This document shows positions 9,135 to 18,140 of a DNA stretch of 64,000 nt, piece after piece. A model generated the notes under the pieces. The model saw nothing but the letters and a program-made list of their open reading frames with translations, did no database searches and was not told where the DNA came from. The number at the start of each line of letters is the position of its first letter. Within the stretch, counting starts at the first letter, position 1. Both the position numbers and the translations under genes were made by a program. Source of the stretch: Chloroflexota bacterium (GTDB lineage: Bacteria; Chloroflexota; Anaerolineae; Anaerolineales; Villigracilaceae); contig JABFGC010000002.1 in NCBI GenBank assembly GCA_013112685.1, positions 1,374,902 to 1,438,901 on the forward strand, read 5' to 3'.

Positions 9135-9351
9135 TAAAGGCAGTCGGCTTTCTTGTTACATTATTCACATGGGTTTTTTGGCGGCACATTGTCGAACCGA
9201 TTTAAGAAAGCCAGTGTTTTCAATACAGGTTAACCGGAGAAAAATCTCCCTCTGGGAGGAGGAGGTGCCGTATCGTTGATTCAAAATGTGCCTTTCGTAA
9301 GTTCGATATCTTGATCCAAAACCATTTTCAAAATCAAGGAGAATTACGAAT

Positions 9352-11049
9352 ATGACTAAAAGTCAAGTGCACGATAAGCAGGTCCTGCACAAGTTGGGAT
9401 ACGCCCAGGAACTCGCGCGCCGCATGAGCGGTTTCTCGAACTTCGCGATTTCATTCTCGATCATCTGTATCCTGGCTGGCGGCATCTCCGCCTTCCCCGC
9501 CGCGTTCAACTCGCTCGGATCGGGCGGCGCGTTCATGATCTGGCTGGTGGGCGGGGCGCTCGCCATGACCGTCGCCCGGGGCATGGGACAGATCGCCTCT
9601 TCCTTCCCGACGGCTGGCGGCTTGTACCATTGGAGTTCCCACCTCGGCGGGAAAGCCTGGGGCTGGGCGACCGCCTGGTTCAACCTGATCGGGTTGATCG
9701 CAGTCGTCTCCTCCGTGGATGTGCTGTTGTACTCGGTCTTTTTCAAGGACCTGTTGCTTGGAACCGTTCTCGGCGTGGACGTCTCCACCTTCGGTTACTG
9801 GCATCAGTTCTTCTTCATGGCGTTCGTGCTGACGACGCAGGCATTGTTGAATCACTACGGCATTGACCTGACCACCAAAGTCACAGACCTGAGCGGCTAC
9901 CTGATCTTCGCCCTCACCATCATCCTCATCATTGCCTTGTTCGCTTTCACGCCCGTCGCCATTGACCTCTCCCGGCTCTGGACATTCCAGAATTTCACCG
10001 GCGATGCAGGCGGAGCGGTGGTCCCCTTCCGCACAGAGAGCATCGCCTTCGCGTTCCTGCTTGGGCTTTCGTATGTCTGCTACACCCTGACCGGCTATGA
10101 CGCCTCTGCGCACACTTCGGAGGAAACCACCGATGCCCAGGTGAACGTTCCCAAAGGCATGTGGCAGGCTGTGTTCTGGTCGTGGGTCTTCGGTCTGGTT
10201 GCCGTTGCCGCGTATGTGCTGACGATGCCAAGCATCGAAGAAGCGGGGGCGGCAGGCTGGGGATCGTTCTTCTACATGTGGGGCGCATCCCGAATGCCGC
10301 AATGGTTGAGCATCTTCCTTGCGGTGGGCTTGGTCGTCGTGAACTACATCTGCGCCCTCGCCGGTCTTACCTCCACCTCGCGCATGATGTACGCCTTCGC
10401 CCGCGACGGTGGCTTGCCCGCTTCCAAAACGCTCTCCCACGTCAGCACCCAGTACCGCACCCCGACGTACGCCATCTGGACTTCCGCTGCACTGGCGCTG
10501 CTCAGCACCGTGTATGCGCCCTATTATCTTGTGCTGGCTGTGGCGTGCGCCGTCTTCCTGTACCTGTCCATGGCAATGCCCATCGCCGCAGGCTTCTTTG
10601 CGGAAGGCGGATCAAAGTGGCCCGAAAAAGGACCCTTCAACTTGGGCGGCTTCTCGAAAGCCAATGCGGTAATCGCCGTGCTGGCGGGCGTAACCCTTGC
10701 CATCACCGGCTTCTTCCCGCCCAATGAAAAAGTCTTTTACTTTACGATCATTTTCGTCGTCGCCCTGCTCGGCTTCTGGTCGAAGAAAAGCGCCATCGCG
10801 GGCATCGTCGTCGCTGTGGCGGGTTTGCTCCTAAGCTTCCTCCCCGTCCCCGAAGAGAATGTCCTGCACTTCCTCATTCCTGATCGCACTACGGCATTCA
10901 TCGCCATTGGTGTCGGCGTCGTCGCTGCGGTGATCACGTATGTCACCGGCGGTGAAGACAGCCGCTTCGAAGGCGTGCCCGAAGGCGATAAGATCAAGGA
11001 ACGCCAGAAGATGATCGCCGAGATCGAAAAGAAATACGGCGAGGCGTAA
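9352..11049 (+). CDS. APC-family amino acid/amine permease
   Basis: A 565-residue membrane protein with at least twelve hydrophobic segments and the APC superfamily start (LARRMSGFSNFAISFSIICILAGGISAFPAAF), where the GGI-type bend in helix 1 binds substrate. The N-terminal half resembles the GABA/choline permease subgroup (SFPTAGGLYHWSSHLGG.AWGWATAWFNLIG). The C-terminus is cytoplasmic and charged, ending EIEKKYGEA. AAGGAG precedes the ATG. It probably imports the amine or amino acid consumed by the surrounding enzymes, driven by an ion gradient. The substrate is not determinable from the sequence. Confidence 0.87.
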   Translation: MTKSQVHDKQVLHKLGYAQELARRMSGFSNFAISFSIICILAGGISAFPAAFNSLGSGGAFMIWLVGGALAMTVARGMGQIASSFPTAGGLYHWSSHLGGKAWGWATAWFNLIGLIAVVSSVDVLLYSVFFKDLLLGTVLGVDVSTFGYWHQFFFMAFVLTTQALLNHYGIDLTTKVTDLSGYLIFALTIILIIALFAFTPVAIDLSRLWTFQNFTGDAGGAVVPFRTESIAFAFLLGLSYVCYTLTGYDASAHTSEETTDAQVNVPKGMWQAVFWSWVFGLVAVAAYVLTMPSIEEAGAAGWGSFFYMWGASRMPQWLSIFLAVGLVVVNYICALAGLTSTSRMMYAFARDGGLPASKTLSHVSTQYRTPTYAIWTSAALALLSTVYAPYYLVLAVACAVFLYLSMAMPIAAGFFAEGGSKWPEKGPFNLGGFSKANAVIAVLAGVTLAITGFFPPNEKVFYFTIIFVVALLGFWSKKSAIAGIVVAVAGLLLSFLPVPEENVLHFLIPDRTTAFIAIGVGVVAAVITYVTGGEDSRFEGVPEGDKIKERQKMIAEIEKKYGEA

Positions 11050-11053
11050 ATCT

Positions 11054-11157
11054 AGTGATCAGTGACCAGTGACCAGTAATCAGTGATCAGTAATTAGAGA
11101 TTGGAGACTCAGCAGGTTGGCGCAAACCAATCTCTAGTCTCCAATCTCTTTCTTTCG
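11054..11157 (+). repeat. Tandem and inverted intergenic repeat (family D)
   Basis: The block starts with repeated CAGTGATCAGT/CAGTGACCAGT units at 11056-11091. An inverted pair follows: AGAGATTGGAGACT at 11096-11109 and AGTCTCCAATCTCT at 11137-11150. It fills the spacer between permease and kinase. The 14-base arms could form a hairpin in the mRNA, but the downstream T content is weak. Confidence 0.7.
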
Positions 11158-11170
11158 AGTGGAGAGCTCT

Positions 11171-12639
11171 ATGAAGTACCTCCTCGGCATTGACCAGGGC
11201 ACCACGCAAACCACCGCCGTCATTGTGGATGAACGCGGCGAGATGCTCGAAAAGAATTCTTCGCAACTGCCTGCGCGTTTTCCACAGGCGGGCTGGGTGG
11301 AGCAGGAACCGGAGGACATCGTCCGCACGGTGAGAGAGGCGTGCGCTCCCCTGCTCGAAAAATACGACATCACCGCTGTTGGCTTCGATAACCGGAGGCA
11401 AGACCTTCGTCGTCTGGGATGCGGAAACGGGCGAAGCCGTGACTCCCGCCATCGTCTGGCAGGATACGCGCGGGCAGGCGATTTGTGACACGCTCGCCTC
11501 TTCCCTCGATTTGAGTTGGCTGCGCCAAACGACCGGGTTGCTGCTGGACAGTTATTTCTCCGCCCCCAAACTCAAGTGGGTGTTCGAAAATCATCCTGAA
11601 ATCCGCAAAAAGGCGCACGAAGGCAAACTGAAATTCGGCACCACCGAAACCTGGGTGATCTGGAAATTGAGCGGCGGCAGGCTGCACGTCACCGATCCTT
11701 CGACCGCTTCACGCACGCCGCTGTTCGACATGAACAAATTCGAGTGGGATGAAAAATTACTGCAATTATTTGACGTGCCCAAAAGCATGCTGCCAGAAGT
11801 GAAACCATCGGCAGGTTATATTGGCAATGTAGATTTCGCGGGGACGGGCAAGCCGCTCTCCCTACATGCGTTGTTGGTTGACCAACAAGCCGCATTATTC
11901 GGTCAAGCCTGTTTTAAAGCGGGGGAAATGAAATGCTCGTTCGGCACAGGCAGTTTCCTTTTGATGAACATTGGCGACAAGCCCAAACTCTCGCACAACG
12001 GACTGCTCACCACCGTCGGCTGGCATTTCAACGGTCACACCGCCTACGCCCTCGACGGCGGAATCTTCGTCACGGGCGCGGCAGTGCAATGGTCGCGCGA
12101 CAACCTGAAATTCATCCCTGATTCTGCTTCCAGCCATGATGCCGCCCAAAGGTCAAAGGATTTGGGCGTGGTGGTCGTGCCTGCCCTGCAGGGGACTCGC
12201 CGCCCCGCACTGGCGCACCGACGTGCAAGGCGCGATGTTTGGCTTGAACCGCAGCACGACATCTGATGACATCGTCCGCGCCACGCTGGATGGAATCGCC
12301 TGCCGCGTCTACGAAGTGGTCACCGCTATGACGCAGGATGCAGGCACGCCTCCCCCCCACCTCAAAGTGGACGGCGGTCCTGCGGGCAATGCCTACCTGA
12401 TGCAAATGATCGCGGATCTGCTCGACTTCGAAGTGCGCGTCTCCGCTTCGGTGGAGGCAACCGCCATCGGCATTGCCAACCTCGCGGGCGTCTCGGCGCT
12501 GGGAACGAGTTTCGATGCGCTGGCGGAGAATTGGAAGGCGGAGAAAGTTTACATTCCCAATATGAAGAAGGAAGAAAGAGAAAAGATTTTGGAGAGGTGG
12601 AAGAAGGCGGTGGAGGCGGTGAAGAAATTTCATGAATAA
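11171..12639 (+). CDS. FGGY-family kinase, glycerol kinase-like (two frameshifts)
   Basis: Read through two one-base insertions (near 11395 and 12195), this is a full-length carbohydrate kinase of about 488 residues. The N-terminus MKYLLGIDQGTTQTTAVI is the phosphate-1 motif. TPAIVWQDTRG (substrate site), TTETWVIWKLSGGRLHVTDPSTASRT and the C-terminal VDGGPAGNAYLMQMIADLL match glycerol kinases better than sugar kinases. The start at 11171 has GGAG upstream. With the following GlpA-like gene it suggests conversion of glycerol or a close relative to a ketone phosphate. The frameshifts interrupt well-conserved motifs and are more likely sequencing errors than real decay, but a true pseudogene cannot be excluded. 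Confidence 0.82.
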
Positions 12640-14135
12640 TCTGTCATTGCGAGGAGCGAACGAAGTGAGCGACGAAGCAATCTCCTCGCAAGCCCAAGGA
12701 TTGCTTCGTCGGGAAGACCGCCCTCCTCACAATGACACTGGCGACTACGACATCGCCATCATCGGCGCGGGGGCGGTGGGATGCGCCATCGCAAGGGAAT
12801 TGTCGCAATACGATCTGAAGATCGCATTACTCGAAGCGAATCCCGATGTGGGCATGGGCACGTCCAAAGCCAGCACGGCGATCTGGCACACGGGCTTCGA
12901 CGCCAAGCCTGGCTCGCTCGAAGCGAAGTTGATGCGCCGCAGCTACGCGCTCATGGACAAATACCTCGTCGAAGCCAACATCGCCCACGAACGCCTCGGC
13001 GCGATTCTGATCGCGTGGAACCAGGACCAGTTGGACGCGCTGCCTGAATTGCTGAAAAAAGCGCACGCAAACGGCGTGACCGATGTGGAGACGATCTCCG
13101 CCGAAGAAATTTATAAGCGCGAACCGCACATCCAGAAAGGCGCGTTGGGCGGGTTATTTGTGCCAGGCGAGGGGATTCTCTGCACGTTCTCCGTTCCGCT
13201 GGCGATGGCATACCAGGCGGTGGAAAACGGGGTGGAGTTGTTTTTGAATTTCAAAGTTGCTGGTCTCGATACGTCCCACAAAGAGCGCGTGGGACTACTC
13301 GACCAGCAGGGAAACAAAATTTTCGCAAGGTATATCGTCAACGCGGCGGGATTGTTTTCAGACGAGATTCACGCCCTTTTTGGAAAGACCAGTTTCAAGG
13401 TCAGACCGAGGCGCGGGCAGTTGATCGTCTTCGACAAGATGGCGCGGAGTCTGGTCAATCACGTCGTTGCTGCCCGTGCCGACATCCACCACAAAAGGCG
13501 TGCTGGTCAGCCCGACCGTGTACGGAAACATTTTGCTCGGACCGACGGCGGAGGATTTGGACGATAAATCCGCAACCGAGACAACGGCAGACGGTTTGAA
13601 TTTTTTACTCGAAAAAGGCAAACAGATTTTGCCGCAGCTGCTGGACGAAGAAGTGACCGCGACCTATTCGGGGCTGCGCGCGGCGACGGAACACAGCGAT
13701 TATCAAATCGAGATGGATGCGGCGCTTCGTTACTTGTGTTTGGGCGGAATCCGCTCGACGGGCATTTCCGCGGCGATGGGCATTGCCGAATACGGCGTGG
13801 AGTTGCTGCGCGAGGCAGGGCTGGAATTGAAATTGAAGTCCGAATTCAAAACCGTGAAAATGCCGACGATTGGACAGGTTGCGCTTCGCCCGCATCAAAA
13901 CGCGGAGATGATCGCAGAGAATCCTTTGTATGCCGAAATGGTTTGTCACTGTGAGCGGGTCTCGCGCGGCGAGTTGCTGGATGCGCTGAACGCGCCCATC
14001 CCCGCCGCGGCGCTGGACGGTTTGCGACGAAGAACGCGCGCCTCGCAGGGAAGATGCCGGGATTCAATTGTCATGCGGCGTTGGTTTCGTCATTGCGAGG
14101 GCGGAGTTTTCCCGCCCGAAGCAATCCCATTGTAA
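12632..14135 (+). CDS. GlpA-like FAD dehydrogenase with C-terminal BFD [2Fe-2S] domain (frameshifts)
   Basis: The FAD-binding motif DIAIIGAGAVGCAIAREL begins about 38 residues after the ATG at 12632, which overlaps the kinase stop. The DAO domain continues through HTGFDAKPGSLEAKLM and, after a one-base insertion near 13465, through LLPVPTSTTKGVLVSPTVYGNILLGPTAEDLDDK. The C-terminal segment CHCERVSRGELLDA..LDGLRRRTRASQGRC is a BFD-type iron-sulfur domain. A missing base near 14060 prevents completion of the expected GRCxGFNC motif. If that base is restored, the frame runs without a stop into the next oxidoreductase. The family oxidises glycerol-3-phosphate or 2-hydroxy acids and passes electrons to the quinone pool. 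Confidence 0.8.
12642..12737 (+). repeat. Family A palindromic element at the 5' end of the GlpA-like gene
   Basis: The ends TGTCATTGCGAGGAG and CTCCTCACAATGACA are inverted copies (14 of 15 bases), with internal GAAGCAATC/GATTGCTTC arms. The element is 96 bases, has no stop codon in the frame of the downstream gene, and supplies most of that protein's predicted first 35 residues. Related copies lie at 14089-14211 and 18691-18780, with half copies near 15191-15228 and 22877. Confidence 0.85.
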
Positions 14136-15226
14136 GCAGAGAGGCTGCTTCGCTTGGTCTCGATACAGGCGGGGCAGCCACCCGCCCTACTCGACCTGCG
14201 CTCGCAACGACATATAAAGTTCTGATCATCGGCGCGGGACCGGCGGGGCTTTCGGCGGCAATCGAATTGAAGAAGCAGGGAATCAGGGACATCCTCGTCG
14301 TTGACCGTGAACCCGAGGCAGGCGGAATGCCGAGGTTTTGCCATCATACAGGCTTTGGGCGCGAGGACTTGTGGCGCATGTGGTCGGGACCGAAATACGC
14401 GAAGCATTACCGCGACCTGGCAGAGAAGATGGATGTGGAAGTGCGGACATCCACAACGGTGTTGGGGTGGGAAGATTCCCTCACCCCTGCCCTCTCCCAA
14501 AGGGAGAAGGGGCATACGTTGGAGTTCACTTCTCCGAGCGGATTGGGTGTGGTGAATGCGCAGGCGGTGCTGCTGGCAACGGGCGTGCGGGAGCGCCCCA
14601 GGTCGGCGCGGTTGATTCCGGGCAAACGCCCGCAGGGGATTTACACGACGGGCTCGTTGCAGCGGTTTATTTATCAGGAACACCTGCCAGTGGGCAAACG
14701 CGCGGTCATCGTCGGCGCGGAGTTGGTGAGTCTTTCGGCGTTGATGACGCTGATGGGCGCGAAGGTGGATTGCGCCATGATGATTACGGAAGAGGCGAAA
14801 CATCAAATCGAGTTCCCGTATGTGGCAATGAAATGGATTCTGGCGGACATCCTCTCGCGTACGCCCATCGTGACGAATGCACGGGTGACGAACATCTTCG
14901 GGCAAAAACAAGTGGAAGGAATTGAAATCACCCGCAAGGACGGCACAAAACAACTCGTGGAATGCGACTCGGTCATTTTCACGGGCAACTGGATCCCCGA
15001 ACACGAACTGGCGCGGATGGGCGGTCTGCAAATTCACCCCGTCACCAAAGGACCGGTGATTGACAGGAATTTCCATTCCACGGTCAAGGGGGTGTTCGTG
15101 GCGGGCAACCTCCTGCGCGGCGTGGAGACGGCGGATCGCTGCGCGCTGGAAGGCAAATGGGCGGCGCGGGGAATGGCGAAATATTTGGAGATTGTTTCGA
15201 CGGGAAAATCACCCGTCTCGCAATGA
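14054..15226 (+). CDS. FAD/NAD(P)-dependent oxidoreductase (HcnB/OoxA-like, pyridine nucleotide-disulfide fold)
   Basis: The enzyme proper begins at about 14214 with TYKVLIIGAGPAGLSAAIELKKQGIRDILVVDREPEAGG, a complete FAD-binding fold. A second nucleotide-binding motif follows (RAVIVGAELVSLSALMTLMGA) and a C-terminal GVFVAGNLLRGVETADRCALEGKWAARGMA segment ends the FAD site. There is no CxxxxC redox disulfide, consistent with HcnB/opine-oxidase alpha-like subunits that partner a GlpA-like subunit. Upstream codons derive from a palindromic element and contain no well-placed start, so the protein may be fused to the preceding gene or start from a TTG. Two further repeats lie inside: LTPALSQREKGH (14478-14513) and the last codons including the stop. 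Confidence 0.78.
   Translation: MPGFNCHAALVSSLRGRSFPARSNPIVSREAASLGLDTGGAATRPTRPALATTYKVLIIGAGPAGLSAAIELKKQGIRDILVVDREPEAGGMPRFCHHTGFGREDLWRMWSGPKYAKHYRDLAEKMDVEVRTSTTVLGWEDSLTPALSQREKGHTLEFTSPSGLGVVNAQAVLLATGVRERPRSARLIPGKRPQGIYTTGSLQRFIYQEHLPVGKRAVIVGAELVSLSALMTLMGAKVDCAMMITEEAKHQIEFPYVAMKWILADILSRTPIVTNARVTNIFGQKQVEGIEITRKDGTKQLVECDSVIFTGNWIPEHELARMGGLQIHPVTKGPVIDRNFHSTVKGVFVAGNLLRGVETADRCALEGKWAARGMAKYLEIVSTGKSPVSQ
14089..14211 (+). repeat. Family A palindromic element between two oxidoreductase genes
   Basis: GTCATTGCGAG at the left and CTCGCAACGAC at the right are inverted copies (10 of 11). The element is composite, containing a second dispersed-type segment (GGTCTCGATAC...CCTACTCGACC). 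It spans the junction between the BFD domain and the next FAD domain and is open in the frame that would join them. Confidence 0.75.
14478..14513 (+). repeat. Family B repeat inside a coding region
   Basis: CCCTCACCCCTGCCCTCTCC followed by CAAAGGGAGAAGGGG makes a hairpin (CCCTCTCCC/GGGAGAAGGG). It reads in frame as SLTPALSQREKG between two strands of the FAD oxidoreductase. A second copy at 58961-59000 sits inside the amidohydrolase gene. Confidence 0.75.
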
Positions 15227-15228
15227 CA
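15191..15228 (+). repeat. Half copy of the family A element
   Basis: The right end CTCGCAATGACA (15217-15228) is identical to the right terminus of the 18691-18780 element. It is preceded by a short ACGGG/CCCGT hairpin. The stop codon of the preceding oxidoreductase (TGA) lies inside the repeat. Confidence 0.65.
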
Positions 15229-15238
15229 TAGGATTCAC

Positions 15239-15769
15239 ATGGCAGACGAACTACTGGATATTGTCAACGATCAGGATGAAGTCATCGGACGGGAAATGCG
15301 TTCGGTCATCCATGAGCGGGGATTACAGCACCGCGGCGTGCACGTCTTTTTGTTCGATGCGGACGGCAGGATGCTCATCCAAAAACGGAGTGCAGACCGC
15401 GCCTCTTCCCCATCCCTGCTGGATTGCTCCGTCTCGGAGCATGTCAAGGCTGGAGAGGGGTATCTCGAAGCGGCGTTCCGAGGCATGAAGGAGGAACTGG
15501 GCGTGGAAGGAATTGACCTCCAGCCGCTGGGAAAGATCAAAATGGAATACGGTCCCAACGATTTTGAGATCAGCCGGATCTACGAAGGCCGGGTCAAGCC
15601 GGAGCAGGTCCGGTTCGACCCGGCGGAGATTTCCGAGATTCGTTTCATGAGCCTGCATGAAATTCGGGCGGGAATCGAAAATCAGAAGTGGATGTATTGC
15701 GGCTGGTTTGTCGAAATTATGAATTGGCATTTCAGCCAGCCGGCGCGTTTGACGGTATTGGACGAATAG
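15239..15769 (+). CDS. Nudix hydrolase, isopentenyl-diphosphate isomerase-like subgroup
   Basis: A 176-residue Nudix protein. The opening LLDIVNDQDEVIGREMRSVIHERGLQHRGVHVFLF is typical of the YfcD/IPP-isomerase-like Nudix group. The Nudix helix reads EHVKAGEGYLEAAFRGMKEELGV (about 66-88). The EELG core is intact, but the leading Gly is replaced by Glu and the RE pair by RG, so the canonical GX5EX7REUXEEXGU box is altered at two positions. Diphosphate hydrolysis of an unknown substrate is the best guess; activity may be changed. It follows the oxidoreductase by 12 bases but is not obviously part of the pathway. Confidence 0.82.
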   Translation: MADELLDIVNDQDEVIGREMRSVIHERGLQHRGVHVFLFDADGRMLIQKRSADRASSPSLLDCSVSEHVKAGEGYLEAAFRGMKEELGVEGIDLQPLGKIKMEYGPNDFEISRIYEGRVKPEQVRFDPAEISEIRFMSLHEIRAGIENQKWMYCGWFVEIMNWHFSQPARLTVLDE

Positions 15770-15906
15770 CCGCAGAAAAGCACGGGGGAGATTCCGCCTC
15801 ATGGACGGAAACAGATACCATGCCGGGCATGAAGCGGTGAACTCACATGCAACATTCCCTTGCGGAAAGCGTATACTGTTCTTGGACGATTTTCCAAGGA
15901 GAATGT

Positions 15907-17224
15907 ATGAGAACAATCCGTAAGTATCTTGCTGTTTTTTCCATCTTCGCCCTGCTCGCGCTGACGATTGCCACTCCCGCACTGGCGTTCGAAGGGCGCG
16001 AAGGCGATGTTGTCGTTATTGAAGCCGATGAAGTGATTGACGACGACCTGTATGTCAGCGCAAATGAGTTCACGCTGGAAGGGACGGTCAAAGGCGATCT
16101 GTTTGTGGCTGGCAATGTGATCACCATCAACGGCACGGTGGAGGGCGACCTGTTTGCGGGCGGGAACAGCGTCATCATCAACGGGACGGTGATGGATGAT
16201 GTGCGCATCGGCGGCGCGGCATTGAAGCTTGGGCGATGAAGCCAGCATCGGCGGCGACCTGCTTGCGGGCGGCGCCAGCCTTGAAGCAGAATCGGGAAGC
16301 GTTGTGGAAGGTGAACTGCTGTACGGCGGCGCGCAAATTCTGTTTGCTGGGAATGTGGCTGAGGACGTGATGATCGGCACAAGTGCGGCAGACCTGCGCG
16401 GCGAATTCGGCGGGGATGTGCTCGTGGAAATCGGCGATGTGGACGAAGCCGGTCCTCCGCCGTCCACGTACATCAACAACACCGAAATTTCCATCCCCAG
16501 CGTCAACCCCGGCTTGAAGATTGACGAAGACGCAAAGATCGAAGGGAACCTGATATACACGCTGTCCAAAGAGGCGAACATTCCCAGCGGCGCGGTCGGC
16601 GGCGAAGTGACCCGCAAAGAACCGACGATAGATGCCGGTTATGTGCCGCCGGAACGGACGGCAGCCCAAAAAGCCGTTTCCTGGACGCTGGAACTCCTGC
16701 GCTCCATCGTGACCTTGATCCTGTTCGGTCTGCTCCTGGGCTGGCTTGCGCCTCTCTTCATAAAGACCCTGACGAACAAACTGCAGGCGCAGCCTGTGGC
16801 AAGCCTCGGCTGGGGCGTGGTGGCGTATGCCGCGTTCTTCTTCACCCTGCTGGTGATTCTGGTTGTGATGATCCTGGGCGCTGTGATCTTCGGTTGGATC
16901 ACCCTCGGCGGCATCAGCGGGACCATCGTGTGGGTCGGCATTTTCCTGCTTTTCGCCGCGATTCTGGGCTTCGTGCTCGTGACCCTCTTCCTGACCAAGA
17001 TCATCGTTGCATGGCAGGGCGGCAAATGGCTGATTGGACGCTTCAACCCATCGCTGGCGGAGCACAAGGTCTGGCCCCTGGTATTGGGCGCGGTCATTCT
17101 CGCCCTGCTGGTGGAACTGCCATGGGTGGGATGGCTGATCGGTCTGGTCGTGATGTTCCTCGGTCTTGGCGCGTTGTGGCTGTGGGGACGCGAACGCTGG
17201 CAGATGCGCAGAACGGCGGCTTGA
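15907..17224 (+). CDS. Membrane-anchored bactofilin-like (polymer-forming) protein (one frameshift)
   Basis: After a signal peptide (MRTIRKYLAVFSIFALLALTIATPALAF) come short beta-helix repeats with the bactofilin rhythm: VKGDLFVAGNVITINGTVEGDLFAGGNSVIINGTV..DVRIGGAALKLG. A one-base insertion near 16231 (GGG for GG) shifts the frame, after which the beta-solenoid continues as DEASIGGDLLAGGASLEAESGSVVEGELL. The C-terminal third has several membrane helices (about residues 255-425). This is an exported or membrane form rather than a cytoplasmic bactofilin. AAGGAG supports the start at 15907. Total length after correction is about 438 residues. A cell-envelope scaffold role is inferred from the fold only. 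Confidence 0.75.
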
Positions 17225-17225
17225 T

Positions 17226-17262
17226 AAAAAAAGAGGACAGGCGGTGAACCTGTCCTCTTTTT
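17226..17262. terminator. Bidirectional Rho-independent terminator
   Basis: AAAGAGGACAGG and CCTGTCCTCTTT pair around a short loop, with an A-run on the left and a T-run on the right. It therefore serves both the plus-strand bactofilin-like gene and the convergent minus-strand lipoprotein gene. Confidence 0.9.
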
Positions 17263-17274
17263 GATTCCATTTCC

Positions 17275-17964
17275 CTACGGGCATTCCTTGGAATATTCCA
17301 CCAGGCGTTCGATCTTTTCGGTGCGTCCCACCACGCCGCCGCCCTTGTTGATGCCGATAAATTGGAAGTCAATCCAGGCTTTTTCCAGACCGCGGAAGTT
17401 GGGGTTGATATCCTCGCCGGAGAAGGTAATGAAGAAATTACCCTTCCCATCCGTGCCGAGGTTGCCCACCAGCTGCCACTCGGAGGGATACAACGCGCTG
17501 GGCTGGTCCACGATGCGGTAGTACATTTCAGCCCTCGTGATTTCGGGCAGGTTGGCTGTCATCGTAAACTCGATCTCGCGCGGGAAACAACGCAGGGTGA
17601 GCAGTTCGTTCGAGATGACAATGTTGGTAAACACGCCTTTGCCGAGGACGTTATCCACATTCACAGGTTTCAGCCCGCTATCCGAGCCGGACGAACCCGT
17701 ACCGGAGGTGTCCCCGGTCGTTGCCGTCGGTTGAGGCGTGGCGGTTGGTTCAAGGGTGGCAGTAGGAGCGAGAGTGGGGACATCCGTTGGCGCCTGGGTG
17801 GGAAGCGAAATCGAAGTGGGCGGAACGGCTTCGGTGGGCGGGATGACCGTCACCACCACAGTTTGGATTACCGGCGTGGGTTGTACCTGTTGCGCGGGTT
17901 GCACAACACCGCATCCCGCCAGCAGGAGGGCAAGTGTCAGCAGTAATACCTTTTTCATTTTCAT
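17275..17964 (-). CDS. Pro/Thr-rich lipoprotein of unknown function
   Basis: A 229-residue secreted lipoprotein. The signal peptide MKMKKVLLLTLALLLAGC ends in a clear lipobox with Cys at 18. A low-complexity linker rich in PT repeats (about 25-85) is followed by a compact domain (about 95-229) with two cysteines (in LRCFPREIEF and at the C-terminal KECP) that could form a disulfide. The domain is not recognised. GGAG lies just upstream of the ATG. It is transcribed alone, convergent with the bactofilin-like gene. Confidence 0.75.
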   Translation of the reverse strand: MKMKKVLLLTLALLLAGCGVVQPAQQVQPTPVIQTVVVTVIPPTEAVPPTSISLPTQAPTDVPTLAPTATLEPTATPQPTATTGDTSGTGSSGSDSGLKPVNVDNVLGKGVFTNIVISNELLTLRCFPREIEFTMTANLPEITRAEMYYRIVDQPSALYPSEWQLVGNLGTDGKGNFFITFSGEDINPNFRGLEKAWIDFQFIGINKGGGVVGRTEKIERLVEYSKECP

Positions 17965-18127
17965 ACTCCAGTTTTTTATTAGATTTTAAGGCAGACCCGT
18001 CCCTCCCCTGTTGACCCCTTTGGGCTATTTATCTGCATTTCCCTTTTCATTTCTGCAAAGAAACTGCGCTTTTATCTGTTTTCGCTCTCCGCGCAGACTC
18101 GAATGGATTGCGATATTTCTTATCAGG

Positions 18128-18133
18128 TATAAT
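18128..18133 (+). promoter_or_regulatory. -10 element for a possibly leaderless transcript
   Basis: TATAAT lies seven bases before the ATG at 18141, and no Shine-Dalgarno sequence separates them. Transcription from this box would start at or next to the start codon. No convincing -35 is seen (TTGCGA lies 14 bases upstream). Confidence 0.5.
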
Positions 18134-18140
18134 GTGCGGC

